A stretch of 64,000 bases of DNA, taken from assembly GCA_902628645.1 (NCBI GenBank), contig CACONS010000001.1, positions 1-64,000 of the forward strand, written 5' to 3'. Source of the stretch: an uncultured Alphaproteobacteria bacterium (GTDB lineage Bacteria; Pseudomonadota; Alphaproteobacteria; HIMB59; GCA-002718135). The notes below the pieces were generated by a model. It ran no database searches. It was not told the origin of the DNA and worked only from the letters and a program-made list of their open reading frames with translations. Position 1 is the stretch's first letter; the number at the start of each line of letters is the position of its first letter. The translations under genes were made by a program, and so were the position numbers. Shown here piece after piece: positions 45,757-54,674 of this stretch.

Positions 45757-46724
45757 TACCAAAAGATTTATCCGCTGATAAAATTAATAAAATTTATAAA
45801 AAAATTAGACCATTTATTAATAATACACCTTTTTTAAAGTGCTCAAATGATATTAATAAATATTTTTCTACTAATTTATTCTTTAAATGTGAATTTTTAC
45901 AAAAATCTGGCTCATTTAAGGCAAGAGGTGCAATTAATAATATAATTTCTCAAGTTCAGAGTAAATTTGATAAAGGAATTACAGCGGTTAGTGCTGGAAA
46001 TCATGCAATAGCTGCTTCATTTGTGGCCAATCAATTTAAATTGAAAAATAAAATTTTCTTATACGAAAGTGCAAATAAATACAGAGTTCAAACTTGTAAA
46101 AATTATGGTGCTAACATTATCTTTACAGATCCAAAACAAGCTTTTCTTGATGCTGAAAATGCTAAGAATGAAGGTTACTATTTTATTCACCCTTTTGACG
46201 GCCCATTAACTTTACAAGGTAGTGCTACCTTGGGATTAGAAATTGTAGAATATTTAAAATCTATTGATATCAAAATTGACAATTTATTAATTTCAGTTGG
46301 AGGAGGGGGATTAATAAGCGGTGTTTCGTCGTATGTAAAACAATTTTATCCTAAGATTAAAATTATTGGTGTTGAACCTGAAAATGCTAATGGTTTAAAT
46401 CAAAGTTTAAGAGCTAACAAACCACTAAATAATATTAATGTGAATAGTATTGCTGACAGCCTTTCAGCACCTTTACATATGCAATATTCTTTTGATGTAG
46501 CAAAAGAAGTAATTGATGAAATGGTAACCGTTTCTGATGATCAAATGAAAGAATTTATGGTTTTTTGTTACAACAAATTTAAGTTATTTCTTGAACCCGC
46601 ATGTGTTGCTGGACTTGCTGCTTTAAAATATAAAATCAATAATAAGTTTGTTGGAAAAAATACAATGATAATATTGTGTGGCTCAAATATTGATAAAAAA
46701 ACTTGGTTAGAATTTACTAATTAA
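45753..46724 (+). CDS. Threonine/serine dehydratase-like PLP enzyme
   Basis: Fold type II PLP enzyme of 323 residues, the size of a catabolic threonine dehydratase or serine racemase without a regulatory ACT domain. Lys56 in GSFKARGA is the PLP lysine, SAGNHAIAAS binds the substrate carboxyl, and SVGGGGLISG holds the phosphate. It probably deaminates threonine or serine to a 2-oxo acid. The start is a TTG at 45753 within the djlA-like stop, with GAGGA upstream. The end overlaps the convergent anmK stop by 4 bases. Substrate preference is not decided. Confidence 0.85.
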   Translation: MIPKDLSADKINKIYKKIRPFINNTPFLKCSNDINKYFSTNLFFKCEFLQKSGSFKARGAINNIISQVQSKFDKGITAVSAGNHAIAASFVANQFKLKNKIFLYESANKYRVQTCKNYGANIIFTDPKQAFLDAENAKNEGYYFIHPFDGPLTLQGSATLGLEIVEYLKSIDIKIDNLLISVGGGGLISGVSSYVKQFYPKIKIIGVEPENANGLNQSLRANKPLNNINVNSIADSLSAPLHMQYSFDVAKEVIDEMVTVSDDQMKEFMVFCYNKFKLFLEPACVAGLAALKYKINNKFVGKNTMIILCGSNIDKKTWLEFTN

Positions 46725-47827
46725 TCTGGAAAATATACAATACCACCACTTAAATTTTTTTTCACACCTGTAGTGTTTTTATTACTTATTTCTAATTTTT
46801 TATATGATCTCATACCAATATACGCAAACATTTGAGCTTCTACTAAATCACCATTTATTTTATATTTATCAATAAGTTCAATTTTTTTATTCAGTTTATT
46901 CAGTAATAATTCTTTGAGTAATTTATTTTTTCTTCCTCCTCCAGTAAGTAAAATTTTTTCAATCTTAAATTTTTCATTTTTTAATAATTCGTTAAATCCA
47001 ATATAAGTCATGTAGTTAGCAGTCATTAGTGCATCATATTTGTTCAATTTAATTAGCTTATAAAAGTAATTTCTAAAATAATTTCTATCTAATGATTTTG
47101 GGAACTTTTTCTTAAAGAATTTATCTTTTTTGAAATTTTCGATTAATTTATTATCAATCTTACCTCTTCTCGCATAATTTCCATCATTATCAAATTTTTT
47201 TTTAAAAAAATAATTGCAAAGATCATCGCTTAAGCAATTTGCTGGACCAATATCTGATGATAATAATGTTTTTGAAACCATAGTTGAAAAATTTGCTATT
47301 CCTCCAAGATTCACAATGACTACTTTTTCTTTAAATTTTTGCATTAAAAACTTATGATAATATGATCCAATTGGTGCCCCTTGACCGCCATTTTTAATAT
47401 CATTATCTCTTAAATTACTAATAGTTTTAATTTTAAGATTTTTTGCAATTTTTTTTCCATTTCCTAATTGTATAGATATTTTGTTTGATGGATCATGATA
47501 AACAGTCTGTCCACTAATTGATATTAAATCTATATTTTTTTTATTAATTTTTTTTTGTTTTAGAAATAAAATTATATTTTTTTCTAAAATATCTGTAACA
47601 AAATCATCCTTTTTTAAAAAATATTCCTTAATTTTATTTTTATTTTTTGGCTTATTTATTATTAGATTATTAATTATATTTTGATAATTTTTATTAAATT
47701 TATATGATTTTTCACATTTAATTTTTACAAAATCAGTGCCATTTGTATTAATCAAACTGATATCAACACCATCCATTGATGTGCCAGTCATAACTCCTAA
47801 AACATTAAGTTTTGAATTTTTATTCAT
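46721..47827 (-). CDS. anmK: Anhydro-N-acetylmuramic acid kinase
   Basis: AnmK phosphorylates 1,6-anhydro-MurNAc released from peptidoglycan, yielding MurNAc-6-phosphate for recycling. The 368-residue protein has the N-terminal ATP-phosphate motif GVMTGTSMDGVD (residues 11-22), SGQTVYHDP, NLGGIANFS and the later LLTGGGRKNKLL block, all AnmK hallmarks. The sequence is very lysine rich. On the minus strand, it faces the dehydratase gene (4-base overlap). Its usual upstream partner, nagZ, is absent from its usual place near scpA, so the recycling route may be altered. Confidence 0.93.
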   Translation of the reverse strand: MNKNSKLNVLGVMTGTSMDGVDISLINTNGTDFVKIKCEKSYKFNKNYQNIINNLIINKPKNKNKIKEYFLKKDDFVTDILEKNIILFLKQKKINKKNIDLISISGQTVYHDPSNKISIQLGNGKKIAKNLKIKTISNLRDNDIKNGGQGAPIGSYYHKFLMQKFKEKVVIVNLGGIANFSTMVSKTLLSSDIGPANCLSDDLCNYFFKKKFDNDGNYARRGKIDNKLIENFKKDKFFKKKFPKSLDRNYFRNYFYKLIKLNKYDALMTANYMTYIGFNELLKNEKFKIEKILLTGGGRKNKLLKELLLNKLNKKIELIDKYKINGDLVEAQMFAYIGMRSYKKLEISNKNTTGVKKNLSGGIVYFPD

Positions 47828-47913
47828 TTTCTAAATAAATTTAATTTTGCACAATTTATTAACAAACATATCAACAAAAAAAGTTTAATTATTTTCAAAA
47901 ATACATTTTTTTA

Positions 47914-47942
47914 TTGATTGATAAATAACAAATAGATAAATT
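47914..47942 (+). promoter_or_regulatory. Probable promoter of the four-hairpin RNA
   Basis: TTGATT (47914-47919) and TAAATT (47937-47942) are 17 bases apart. A start seven to eight bases downstream would fall at 47949-47950, exactly where the first hairpin of the candidate RNA begins. This agreement is more convincing than either hexamer alone. Confidence 0.45.
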
Positions 47943-47949
47943 ATTTTTA

Positions 47950-48063
47950 ATTATTACACGCAAAGGTAATAATCAATTTAATAAAAGGAAACGATTATTA
48001 AATTGTATCGGGAGGAAATGCACGATACATAAAAGGGACCTAGCTTGCTGGGTCCTTTTTTTT
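47950..48063 (+). ncRNA. Candidate small structured RNA (four back-to-back hairpins)
   Basis: Four perfect stems follow each other with almost no gap. Stem 1 is ATTATTAC/GTAATAAT at 47950-47973 with loop ACGCAAAG. Stem 2 is CAATTTAATAA/TTATTAAATTG at 47974-48005 with loop AAGGAAACGA. Stem 3 is GTATCG/CGATAC at 48005-48028 with loop GGAGGAAATGCA. Stem 4 is a terminator at 48036-48063. Two loops carry a GGA motif resembling a ribosome binding site, as in RNAs that titrate a GGA-binding protein (CsrB/RsmZ type) or pair with mRNA leaders. No conserved family could be named. The region lies between anmK and the deaminase gene, and a leader role for the latter is less likely because the terminator lies in between. 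Confidence 0.6.
48036..48063 (+). terminator. Rho-independent terminator of the candidate RNA
   Basis: GGACCTAGC (48036-48044) and GCTGGGTCC (48047-48055) pair with one G-T wobble, followed by eight T bases at 48056-48063. No upstream stretch complementary to the left arm was seen, so there is no sign of a switching anti-terminator. The next gene starts at 48108. Confidence 0.85.
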
Positions 48064-48107
48064 GTGTTATAGACAAATCCAATAAATAAAGTATCAGGAA
48101 TTCCATA

Positions 48108-48680
48108 ATGATTACTGATTATGAAAGAATTTTAGATATAATTTTAGAGGATCTTATCCCATTAACAAAAATTTCAATAAATAAAGGAAATAAAATATTT
48201 GGTGCATTTATTGTTAAAAAATCTGACCTTAGCATCATTTGTCTAGGCACAAACCAAGAAATAAAAAATCCTTTATTTCATGGAGAAATTTCAACTCTCT
48301 TTAATTTATTTGAAAAAAAACTATTTAATTCAAAAGATTATTACTTTGTGAGTTCACATGAGCCTTGCTCATTATGTCTTTCAGCTATTACTTGGTCTGG
48401 ATTTGACAATTTTTACTATTTTTTTCCTTATGAAGATACAAAGGATAATTTCAATATCCCTCATGATCTAAAAATTTTAGAGGAGGTATTTAATATTAAA
48501 CAAGGTAATTATCAAAAAAACAATCAATATTGGCAAAGTTTTTCAATAATCTCTGAAATAAACAAATTAGGTAAGGATAAGCATTTATTGCCAAAAATTA
48601 CTAAAATTAAAGATGAATATCAAAAATTGTCAAAAATCTACCAAGAAACTAAAATAAACAATAATATTCCTCTAAATTAA
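48108..48680 (+). CDS. Cytidine/deoxycytidylate deaminase-fold protein
   Basis: Zinc-dependent nucleoside or nucleotide deaminase fold. The 190-residue protein has FHGEIST with zinc ligand His58 and proton-shuttle Glu60, and HEPCSLCLSA with Cys87 and Cys90, the full deaminase signature. The order and the long C-terminal extension differ from TadA, so a small-molecule base or nucleoside is the likelier substrate; guanine-deaminase-like relatives exist. It is a single gene between the candidate small RNA and the glycine riboswitch. Substrate unknown. Confidence 0.75.
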   Translation: MITDYERILDIILEDLIPLTKISINKGNKIFGAFIVKKSDLSIICLGTNQEIKNPLFHGEISTLFNLFEKKLFNSKDYYFVSSHEPCSLCLSAITWSGFDNFYYFFPYEDTKDNFNIPHDLKILEEVFNIKQGNYQKNNQYWQSFSIISEINKLGKDKHLLPKITKIKDEYQKLSKIYQETKINNNIPLN

Positions 48681-48714
48681 TTGTTTTATATAAAAAAAAG
48701 GTATAAAAATAATG

Positions 48715-48858
48715 AACGGGAGATACTGATAAAATCAGAGCCGAAGGAGCAACGACCCGGAAACTCTCAGGCAAATGGACCGTTAAAATAAAACTCTGGA
48801 AAAGAGCTTTGGCTCTACCGAAGGTGTAAAAACTCTCAGGTAAAAAGACAGAGGGGTA
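48715..48858 (+). promoter_or_regulatory. Tandem glycine riboswitch
   Basis: Two consecutive glycine aptamers precede gcvT. The first (48715-48784) is closed by AACGG/CCGTT and contains GGGAGA, GCCGAAGGAGCAA and CTCTCAGGCAAA. The second (48794-48858) is closed by CTCTG/CAGAG and contains ACCGAAGGTGTAAA and CTCTCAGGTAAA. These are the conserved glycine-binding elements. Glycine binding normally turns on gcv expression. The gcvT ribosome site GGAG lies at 48863-48866, just after the second aptamer, so control may be at translation. A possible -10 element (TATAAA) is at 48702. Confidence 0.95.
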
Positions 48859-48873
48859 ACTTGGAGATATAAT

Positions 48874-49998
48874 TTGAACGAGTTGCCTTTAGAAATTCCT
48901 CTTAAAAATTTTCACGAGTCTAATGGCGCTAAAATGGTTCCGTTTGCTGGTTTTAATATGCCAATTAATTACAAGCCAGGCATAATTAATGAACATAAAA
49001 ATGTAAGAAACCATTCTGGCATTTTTGATGTAAGTCATATGGGGCAGATGTTAATAGAGGCTAACAATTTGCATATTAAAAATTTAGAAAAATATATTCC
49101 ATTAAAATTAAATAATTTAAGAAAAAATAAATCAAATTACACATTTTTACTTAACGAAAATGGTGGTGTAGTAGATGATTTAATTGTTTCTTTAATAGAT
49201 ATAAATAGCAAATCTTTTTTATACGTTGTTTACAATGCATCTAGAAAAAATGAAGATGAAAATATTTTTTTCAAATGCGCTCAAAATGCACAAATCTTAC
49301 ATCTCAAAAACTGTTTATTTGCTATTCAAGGCCCAGAGTCGATTGAAGTTATAAATAATATAATTGAAGTACCAATTGATATGAATTTTTTAGATATTGA
49401 AGTATTAAAATATAAAAATAATTCAGTAATTGTAAGTCGATCTGGTTATACAGGTGAAGATGGATTTGAAATTTCTATATCTACTGAGCAGGCCGAAGTA
49501 TTTATAAGAGATTTACTAGAAAATAAAAATACTATGCTTTGTGGCTTAGGATCAAGAGATTCATTAAGATTAGAAGCTGGATTGAGTTTGTATGGTCACG
49601 AACTTAATGAAAACATAACACCGATCGAAGCAGGGCTATCATGGGCACTAGATAAAGATCGCTTAAATGACTCTACACTGAATGGTAATAAAATTTTATC
49701 GGACCAATTAAATAATAAACCTTCAAATAAAAAAATTGGATTAATTTCAGTTAATAGAACAATGTTAAGAGATGGGATGATTATATTTGATAGTAATAAA
49801 AATAATATAGGTAAAATTACGAGTGGTTGTTTCAGTCCGAACCTAAATAAATCAATAGCTATTGGATATATAAATTCACATTTTGATAAAGAAAAAGAAA
49901 TTTTTTGTGAGATTAGAAATAAAATGGAATTAGTAAAGAGCACTAGTCTACCATTTGTTAAAAAAAATTATAAAAAAAATGGGAGTAACAATGAGTGA
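48874..49998 (+). CDS. gcvT: Glycine cleavage system T protein (aminomethyltransferase)
   Basis: GcvT transfers the aminomethyl group from GcvH to tetrahydrofolate, releasing ammonia. The 374-residue protein has the family blocks MVPFAGFNMPINYKPG, GIFDVSHMGQM, SRSGYTGEDGFEIS, GLGSRDSLRLEAGLSLYGHEL and a C-terminal barrel with IGKITSGCFSPN. The start is a TTG at 48874 with GGAG seven bases upstream. It is the first gene after the glycine riboswitch. The last 8 bases overlap the gcvH start. The L-protein (lipoamide dehydrogenase) is not in the window. Confidence 0.95.
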   Translation: MNELPLEIPLKNFHESNGAKMVPFAGFNMPINYKPGIINEHKNVRNHSGIFDVSHMGQMLIEANNLHIKNLEKYIPLKLNNLRKNKSNYTFLLNENGGVVDDLIVSLIDINSKSFLYVVYNASRKNEDENIFFKCAQNAQILHLKNCLFAIQGPESIEVINNIIEVPIDMNFLDIEVLKYKNNSVIVSRSGYTGEDGFEISISTEQAEVFIRDLLENKNTMLCGLGSRDSLRLEAGLSLYGHELNENITPIEAGLSWALDKDRLNDSTLNGNKILSDQLNNKPSNKKIGLISVNRTMLRDGMIIFDSNKNNIGKITSGCFSPNLNKSIAIGYINSHFDKEKEIFCEIRNKMELVKSTSLPFVKKNYKKNGSNNE

Positions 49999-50362
49999 AA
50001 AAAAATATACAAAAGATCACGAATGGGTTTCAATTAATAATGGTATAGCTACTGTTGGTATATCTAATCACGCACAAGAAAGTCTTGGTGATATAGTCTT
50101 CATTGAATTGCCGTCAGTAGGTAAATCTGTCAATGCAAAGGATGAAATATGTGTGGTAGAGTCAGTTAAAGCTGCTTCAGATATTTATGCACCAATTGAT
50201 GGTGAAATCATGGAAGTAAACAATAATTTAGAAAGTGATGCTGCAATTATAAATCAAGACGCTGAAAATACAGGATGGATTTTTAAAATGAAAGTATCAA
50301 ATCTTAGTCAATATGATGAGCTAATGACTGAAGATGATTATAAAAAATTTTTGGAGCAGTAG
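49991..50362 (+). CDS. gcvH: Glycine cleavage system H protein
   Basis: The lipoyl carrier of glycine cleavage. The 123-residue protein has the lipoylation motif VESVKAASD with the lipoyl-bearing Lys60, the YTKDHEWV start and GIANHAQESLGDIVFIELP-like strands, all standard. ATG 49991 is chosen, with GGGAG at 49981-49985 as ribosome binding site. A longer frame beginning at 49955 is the gcvT C-terminal region in another frame. It overlaps gcvT by 8 bases and gcvP begins at the next base after its stop. Confidence 0.96.
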   Translation: MSEKKYTKDHEWVSINNGIATVGISNHAQESLGDIVFIELPSVGKSVNAKDEICVVESVKAASDIYAPIDGEIMEVNNNLESDAAIINQDAENTGWIFKMKVSNLSQYDELMTEDDYKKFLEQ

Positions 50363-53215
50363 ATGATTGATATAGATAAATTTGCAAGTAGGCATATTGG
50401 TCCAAGAAATGAAGATATTACTGAAATGCTTAAAGTTGTTGGTAGTAAATCACTAGATGACTTAATAGAAAAAACTGTACCAGATCATATTATTTTTAAA
50501 GATAAACTTAAATTACGTCCTGGAATGTCTGAAGAATTTAATAAAACTAATACGCAACTTTTATCTTTAAAAAATAATTTTAAAAAAACTTATATTGGAA
50601 TGGGTTATTATAATACAACAACTCCAAGTGTAATTTTAAGAAATATACTTGAAAATCCTGGATGGTACACAGCTTATACACCTTATCAACCTGAAGTAAG
50701 TCAGGGTAGATTAGAAATGCTAATGAACTTTCAACAAATGATAATTGACTTAACAGGAATGGATATCGCCAATGCTTCTTTACTAGATGAAAGTACTGCA
50801 GCAGCTGAGGCTATGATGATGGCTTTCAAAATTAAAAAAAGTGCAAAGTTTACTTTTTGTGTTCAAAATACTTGTCATCCACAAACACTATCCGTTTTAA
50901 AAACAAGAGCTAAACCTTTAGGAATAAAAATTATTTTTGATAATCCAGACAATGATACATTTGGTTGTTTAATTCAAAATCCAGATACATACGGAGAAAT
51001 TGCAAATCTTAAAGATTTAATAAATGCAAATAAATCTCATGATGCATTATCTATAATAGCAGCTGATATCATGAGTTTAGTAGTTATGAAATCGCCGAAA
51101 GATTTTGGAGCTGATATAGTTGTTGGAAGTGCACAAAGATTTGGAGTTCCAATGGGTCTAGGAGGTCCGCACGCAGCATATTTTGCAACATTAGATGAAT
51201 ATAAAAGAATGATACCAGGAAGACTAATTGGAGTGTCAGTTGATCGTACTAATAAAAGATCTTATAGAATGGCTCTTCAAACGCGTGAACAACACATTAG
51301 AAGGGAAAAAGCTACAAGCAATATATGCACTGCACAGGCTTTATTAGCAATTATTTCTGCCTCATATGCAATATATCATGGTCCAACTAGATTAAAAAAT
51401 ATTGCTGAGGAAATTCATTATAAGTCTAGATATCTAAAGAAATCATTAGAGATATTAAATTTTGAAGTAAAATCCAAAAATTATTTTGATACCTTATTAA
51501 TAAAAGATACGAAATCTAAATATTGGGTAAGTAAATCTATAGACAATGGTATAAATTTTAGATTTGTAAATGACGATCATTTTTCTATTTCCTTAGATGA
51601 AACTACTTCATTACAAGATGTAGATAATTTAATTAAATTTTTTAATGAAAATAATAATGAAATATACGCAGAAGAAATTGAAGGTAAAATTGAAAATTCG
51701 ATTTTCAAAAGTGATTTAGAAAGAAAAGATAGCATATTAACTCATCCTGTATTTAATATCTATCATTCTGAAACAGAAATGATGAGATATTTAAAAAAAT
51801 TAGAAAATAAAGACGTTGCCTTAAATAGATCAATGATACCTCTTGGATCTTGTACTATGAAATTAAATGCGGCATCTGAAATGCTTCCAATTACTTTGCC
51901 AGGTTTTTCAAACGCACATCCTTTTTTAGAACCACATCAACGTGAGGGGTATAATGAAATGATGAGTGAATTAATATCAATGTTAAAAGATATTACTGGC
52001 TTTGATGCAGTTTCACTTCAACCCAATGCAGGAGCGCAAGGTGAATTTGCTGGTTTATTAGCTATACAAAAATATCACGAAAAAAATTCAGAAAATAAAA
52101 GGAATATTTGTATAATTCCCAAAAGTGCGCACGGAACTAATCCTGCTAGCGCACAGATGTGTGGTATGGATATTTTAATTGTAAACTGTGATGACAACGG
52201 TAATGTAGATTTAACTCACTTAGATAAAAAAATAGAAGAAGCAGGTGATAGACTTTCTGCTTTAATGATTACATATCCTTCAACACATGGTGTATTTGAA
52301 GAAAGCATTGTTGAAATTTGCAAAAAAATTCATGACGCTGGCGGGCAAGTTTATCTAGATGGCGCTAATTATAATGCAATGGTTGGTGTAGCTAAACCAG
52401 GTAAATTTGGACCTGATGTATGTCATATGAACCTCCATAAGACATTTTGTATTCCTCATGGTGGAGGTGGACCTGGTGTTGGTGCCATAGGATTAAAAAA
52501 ACATTTAGCAGATTTTGCTCCTGGTCATCCTATGTTTAAAAATGAAATTGGTTTAACAACTCAAGAGGCAGTTTCTGCAGCACCTTGGGGGAGTGCATCT
52601 ATCTTACCTATTTCATATTCATATATTTCTATGATGGGTGACGATGGTTTAAAATTAGCAACTCAAGTAGCAATTTTAAATGCTAATTATATAAAAGAAA
52701 GATTAAAAAACTATTATCCTATTTTATATACTGGTAAGAACAATATGGTGGCACATGAATTCATAATTGATATTAGACCGTTTAAACAAGAATTAAATAT
52801 TTCAGATGAAGACATTGCTAAAAGACTAATTGATTACGGATTTCATGCACCTACAATGTCCTTTCCTGTTCCAGGTACACTTATGATTGAGCCCACTGAA
52901 AGCGAATCAAAAGAAGAGCTAGATAGATTTTGTGAAGCAATGATATCTATACATAATGAAATTAATATGATCAGAGATGGTAAATTTGATAAAGTAGATA
53001 ATCCTATTAAAAACGCCCCACATACGATAGAAGAAGTATCCTCTGACAATTGGGATCATAAATACTCAAGAAAAGAAGCCGCTTACCCCCATGCATATTT
53101 AATAAATAATAAATACTGGAGTCCAGTTAGTAGAATTGATAATGTATACGGTGATAGAAATTTATTTTGTGTTTGTCCTCCAATTGATGAATATGAAGAG
53201 GCTAAAACTGGATAA
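50363..53215 (+). CDS. gcvP: Glycine dehydrogenase (decarboxylating), P protein
   Basis: PLP enzyme that decarboxylates glycine and loads the aminomethyl group on GcvH. The 950-residue, single-chain form has both halves: an N-terminal domain with RHIGPRNEDI and YTPYQPEVSQGRLE, and the PLP-lysine in the second half, MNLHKTFCIPHGGGGPGVG, with Lys near residue 693. Adjacent to gcvH with no gap, it is controlled by the glycine riboswitch upstream. The system feeds one-carbon units from glycine to folate, which is relevant to marine alphaproteobacteria that depend on external glycine or serine. Confidence 0.97.
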   Translation: MIDIDKFASRHIGPRNEDITEMLKVVGSKSLDDLIEKTVPDHIIFKDKLKLRPGMSEEFNKTNTQLLSLKNNFKKTYIGMGYYNTTTPSVILRNILENPGWYTAYTPYQPEVSQGRLEMLMNFQQMIIDLTGMDIANASLLDESTAAAEAMMMAFKIKKSAKFTFCVQNTCHPQTLSVLKTRAKPLGIKIIFDNPDNDTFGCLIQNPDTYGEIANLKDLINANKSHDALSIIAADIMSLVVMKSPKDFGADIVVGSAQRFGVPMGLGGPHAAYFATLDEYKRMIPGRLIGVSVDRTNKRSYRMALQTREQHIRREKATSNICTAQALLAIISASYAIYHGPTRLKNIAEEIHYKSRYLKKSLEILNFEVKSKNYFDTLLIKDTKSKYWVSKSIDNGINFRFVNDDHFSISLDETTSLQDVDNLIKFFNENNNEIYAEEIEGKIENSIFKSDLERKDSILTHPVFNIYHSETEMMRYLKKLENKDVALNRSMIPLGSCTMKLNAASEMLPITLPGFSNAHPFLEPHQREGYNEMMSELISMLKDITGFDAVSLQPNAGAQGEFAGLLAIQKYHEKNSENKRNICIIPKSAHGTNPASAQMCGMDILIVNCDDNGNVDLTHLDKKIEEAGDRLSALMITYPSTHGVFEESIVEICKKIHDAGGQVYLDGANYNAMVGVAKPGKFGPDVCHMNLHKTFCIPHGGGGPGVGAIGLKKHLADFAPGHPMFKNEIGLTTQEAVSAAPWGSASILPISYSYISMMGDDGLKLATQVAILNANYIKERLKNYYPILYTGKNNMVAHEFIIDIRPFKQELNISDEDIAKRLIDYGFHAPTMSFPVPGTLMIEPTESESKEELDRFCEAMISIHNEINMIRDGKFDKVDNPIKNAPHTIEEVSSDNWDHKYSRKEAAYPHAYLINNKYWSPVSRIDNVYGDRNLFCVCPPIDEYEEAKTG

Positions 53216-53258
53216 ATACTATTTATCAATAAATTAAAACACTAATTTAATAACAGTT

Positions 53259-54287
53259 ATGATTTATATTAATCTTATTTTAGTTTTTTTAGTATTGGTC
53301 GCAATCCATGAATACGGACATTATATAGTTGCGAGATGGTTTAAAGCTGAAGTTACTGACTTCTCAATTGGGTTTGGCAAACCACTTTTAAAATTTACTG
53401 ATAAAAACGGCACTACATGGAAATTATCTCCTATTCCATTGGGAGGATATGTAAAAATCAAAGGTCTTGATAATATATTTTCATCAAACCATAATGATGA
53501 ACAAGGATCCTTTCAATCCCTTACACTTTTTCAGAAGATATTAGTACTTCTAGCAGGAAGTATTTTTAATATTTTTAGTGCATGGTTTGCTCTATTCTGC
53601 ATATTTTTCTTCTTTGGAATTGTAAGTTTAATGCCAATTATTGGATCAGTTAGTGAAAACTCATCAGCTTTTGAAAACGATCTTAGAGAAGGTGATAGAA
53701 TAATTGAAATAAATAATATTAGTATTGAAGAGTTTTCTGATATTCCAAAAGCAATTGCAAATAACCCAAGTATTAATATTCTAATAGAAAGAAATAATCA
53801 GATAATTGAAAAAAATTTTGATCTTAAATTTAATGAAGAATTAAATAGGTATATTATTGGAATATCCTCACCTCAAAATCCTATTATTGATAAGTATAAT
53901 TTAATTGATTCTATTAAAAACTCTTCTGCATTCATACCCACATACTATTTAGCTTCTTTCACTTTCCTTCAACAATCTTATAAAGAAAATACATTAGGAG
54001 ATCAGCTAGCCGGACCTATAGGAATTGTTAAAAATGCAGATCAGATGATGCTTGATCAAGTAAGAGGGGTACTTTTTTTATTTATAATTATTTCTTTGTT
54101 TGTAGGGTTATTTAATTTACTTCCGATCCCGCTTTTAGATGGGGGTCATATAATGTATTTTATTATAAGAAGAATTTTTTCAAATTCTCTTCCTGAATTT
54201 GTTACAAGGGTTTATCTAGCAGTGGGGATAACAATAATATCTTTTCTTTTTATAGTTGTGACTTACAACGATATTTTTTATAAATAA
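53259..54287 (+). CDS. rseP: Site-2 metalloprotease RseP/RIP
   Basis: Inner-membrane zinc protease that cuts membrane anti-sigma factors and cleared signal peptides. The 342-residue protein has the zinc motif HEYGH in the first helix (residues 17-21), a PDZ domain in the middle (about residues 125-200, LREGDRIIEINNISIEEF), and the third ligand in LLDGGH near residue 293 (PIPLLDGGHIMYF). At this length it has one PDZ domain, whereas the enteric RseP has two. It is transcribed alone after gcvP, with the MazG-like gene downstream. Confidence 0.93.
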   Translation: MIYINLILVFLVLVAIHEYGHYIVARWFKAEVTDFSIGFGKPLLKFTDKNGTTWKLSPIPLGGYVKIKGLDNIFSSNHNDEQGSFQSLTLFQKILVLLAGSIFNIFSAWFALFCIFFFFGIVSLMPIIGSVSENSSAFENDLREGDRIIEINNISIEEFSDIPKAIANNPSINILIERNNQIIEKNFDLKFNEELNRYIIGISSPQNPIIDKYNLIDSIKNSSAFIPTYYLASFTFLQQSYKENTLGDQLAGPIGIVKNADQMMLDQVRGVLFLFIIISLFVGLFNLLPIPLLDGGHIMYFIIRRIFSNSLPEFVTRVYLAVGITIISFLFIVVTYNDIFYK

Positions 54288-54305
54288 TAATTAGAGGGAG
54301 ATAAA

Positions 54306-54674
54306 ATGACAAATTTTGAAAAAGTAAAAGAATTTATGTTAACTTTTGGCCAAGAAGTAAAAACTAGTGCTGCATTTCCAGAAAATAAAATTGTTGAATT
54401 AAGAAAAAAATTAATTGATGAAGAATTTAATGAATTAAAAGATGCAATAAAAGATAATGATATCGTTGAAGTTGCTGATGCTTTAACTGATATATTAGTT
54501 GTGACATATGGAGCAGGTGCTGCTTTTGGGATAGATCTAGATAAATGTTTTAAGGAAGTTCATCGTAGTAATATGAGTAAACTTTCAGAAGAAGGTAAGC
54601 CCATTTATAATGAATTTGGTAAAGTGATGAAAGGGCCTAATTACTCTCCACCTAATTTAAAAAAAATTATTTAA
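54306..54674 (+). CDS. MazG-like pyrophosphohydrolase domain protein
   Basis: The 122-residue protein has the all-alpha nucleotide pyrophosphohydrolase signature: EEFNELKDAI near residue 40 supplies the metal-binding Glu residues, and EVADALTDILVVTYGAG provides the second helix with Glu and Asp. Such proteins hydrolyse NTPs or phosphoribosyl-ATP; a HisE-like role is possible, but no his gene is adjacent. GGGAG at 54297-54301 is its ribosome binding site. Its stop overlaps the convergent metB stop by 4 bases. Confidence 0.8.
   Translation: MTNFEKVKEFMLTFGQEVKTSAAFPENKIVELRKKLIDEEFNELKDAIKDNDIVEVADALTDILVVTYGAGAAFGIDLDKCFKEVHRSNMSKLSEEGKPIYNEFGKVMKGPNYSPPNLKKII

Noticed and set aside
48018..48032. 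A four-codon frame (ATG to TAA) in the loop and stem of the candidate small RNA
   Set aside because: Too short to call a gene; retained only as an observation about the loop.
49955..49990. A longer gcvH start at 49955
   Set aside because: The extra residues are lysine rich and lie in the gcvT end; GGGAG at 49981 supports ATG 49991.
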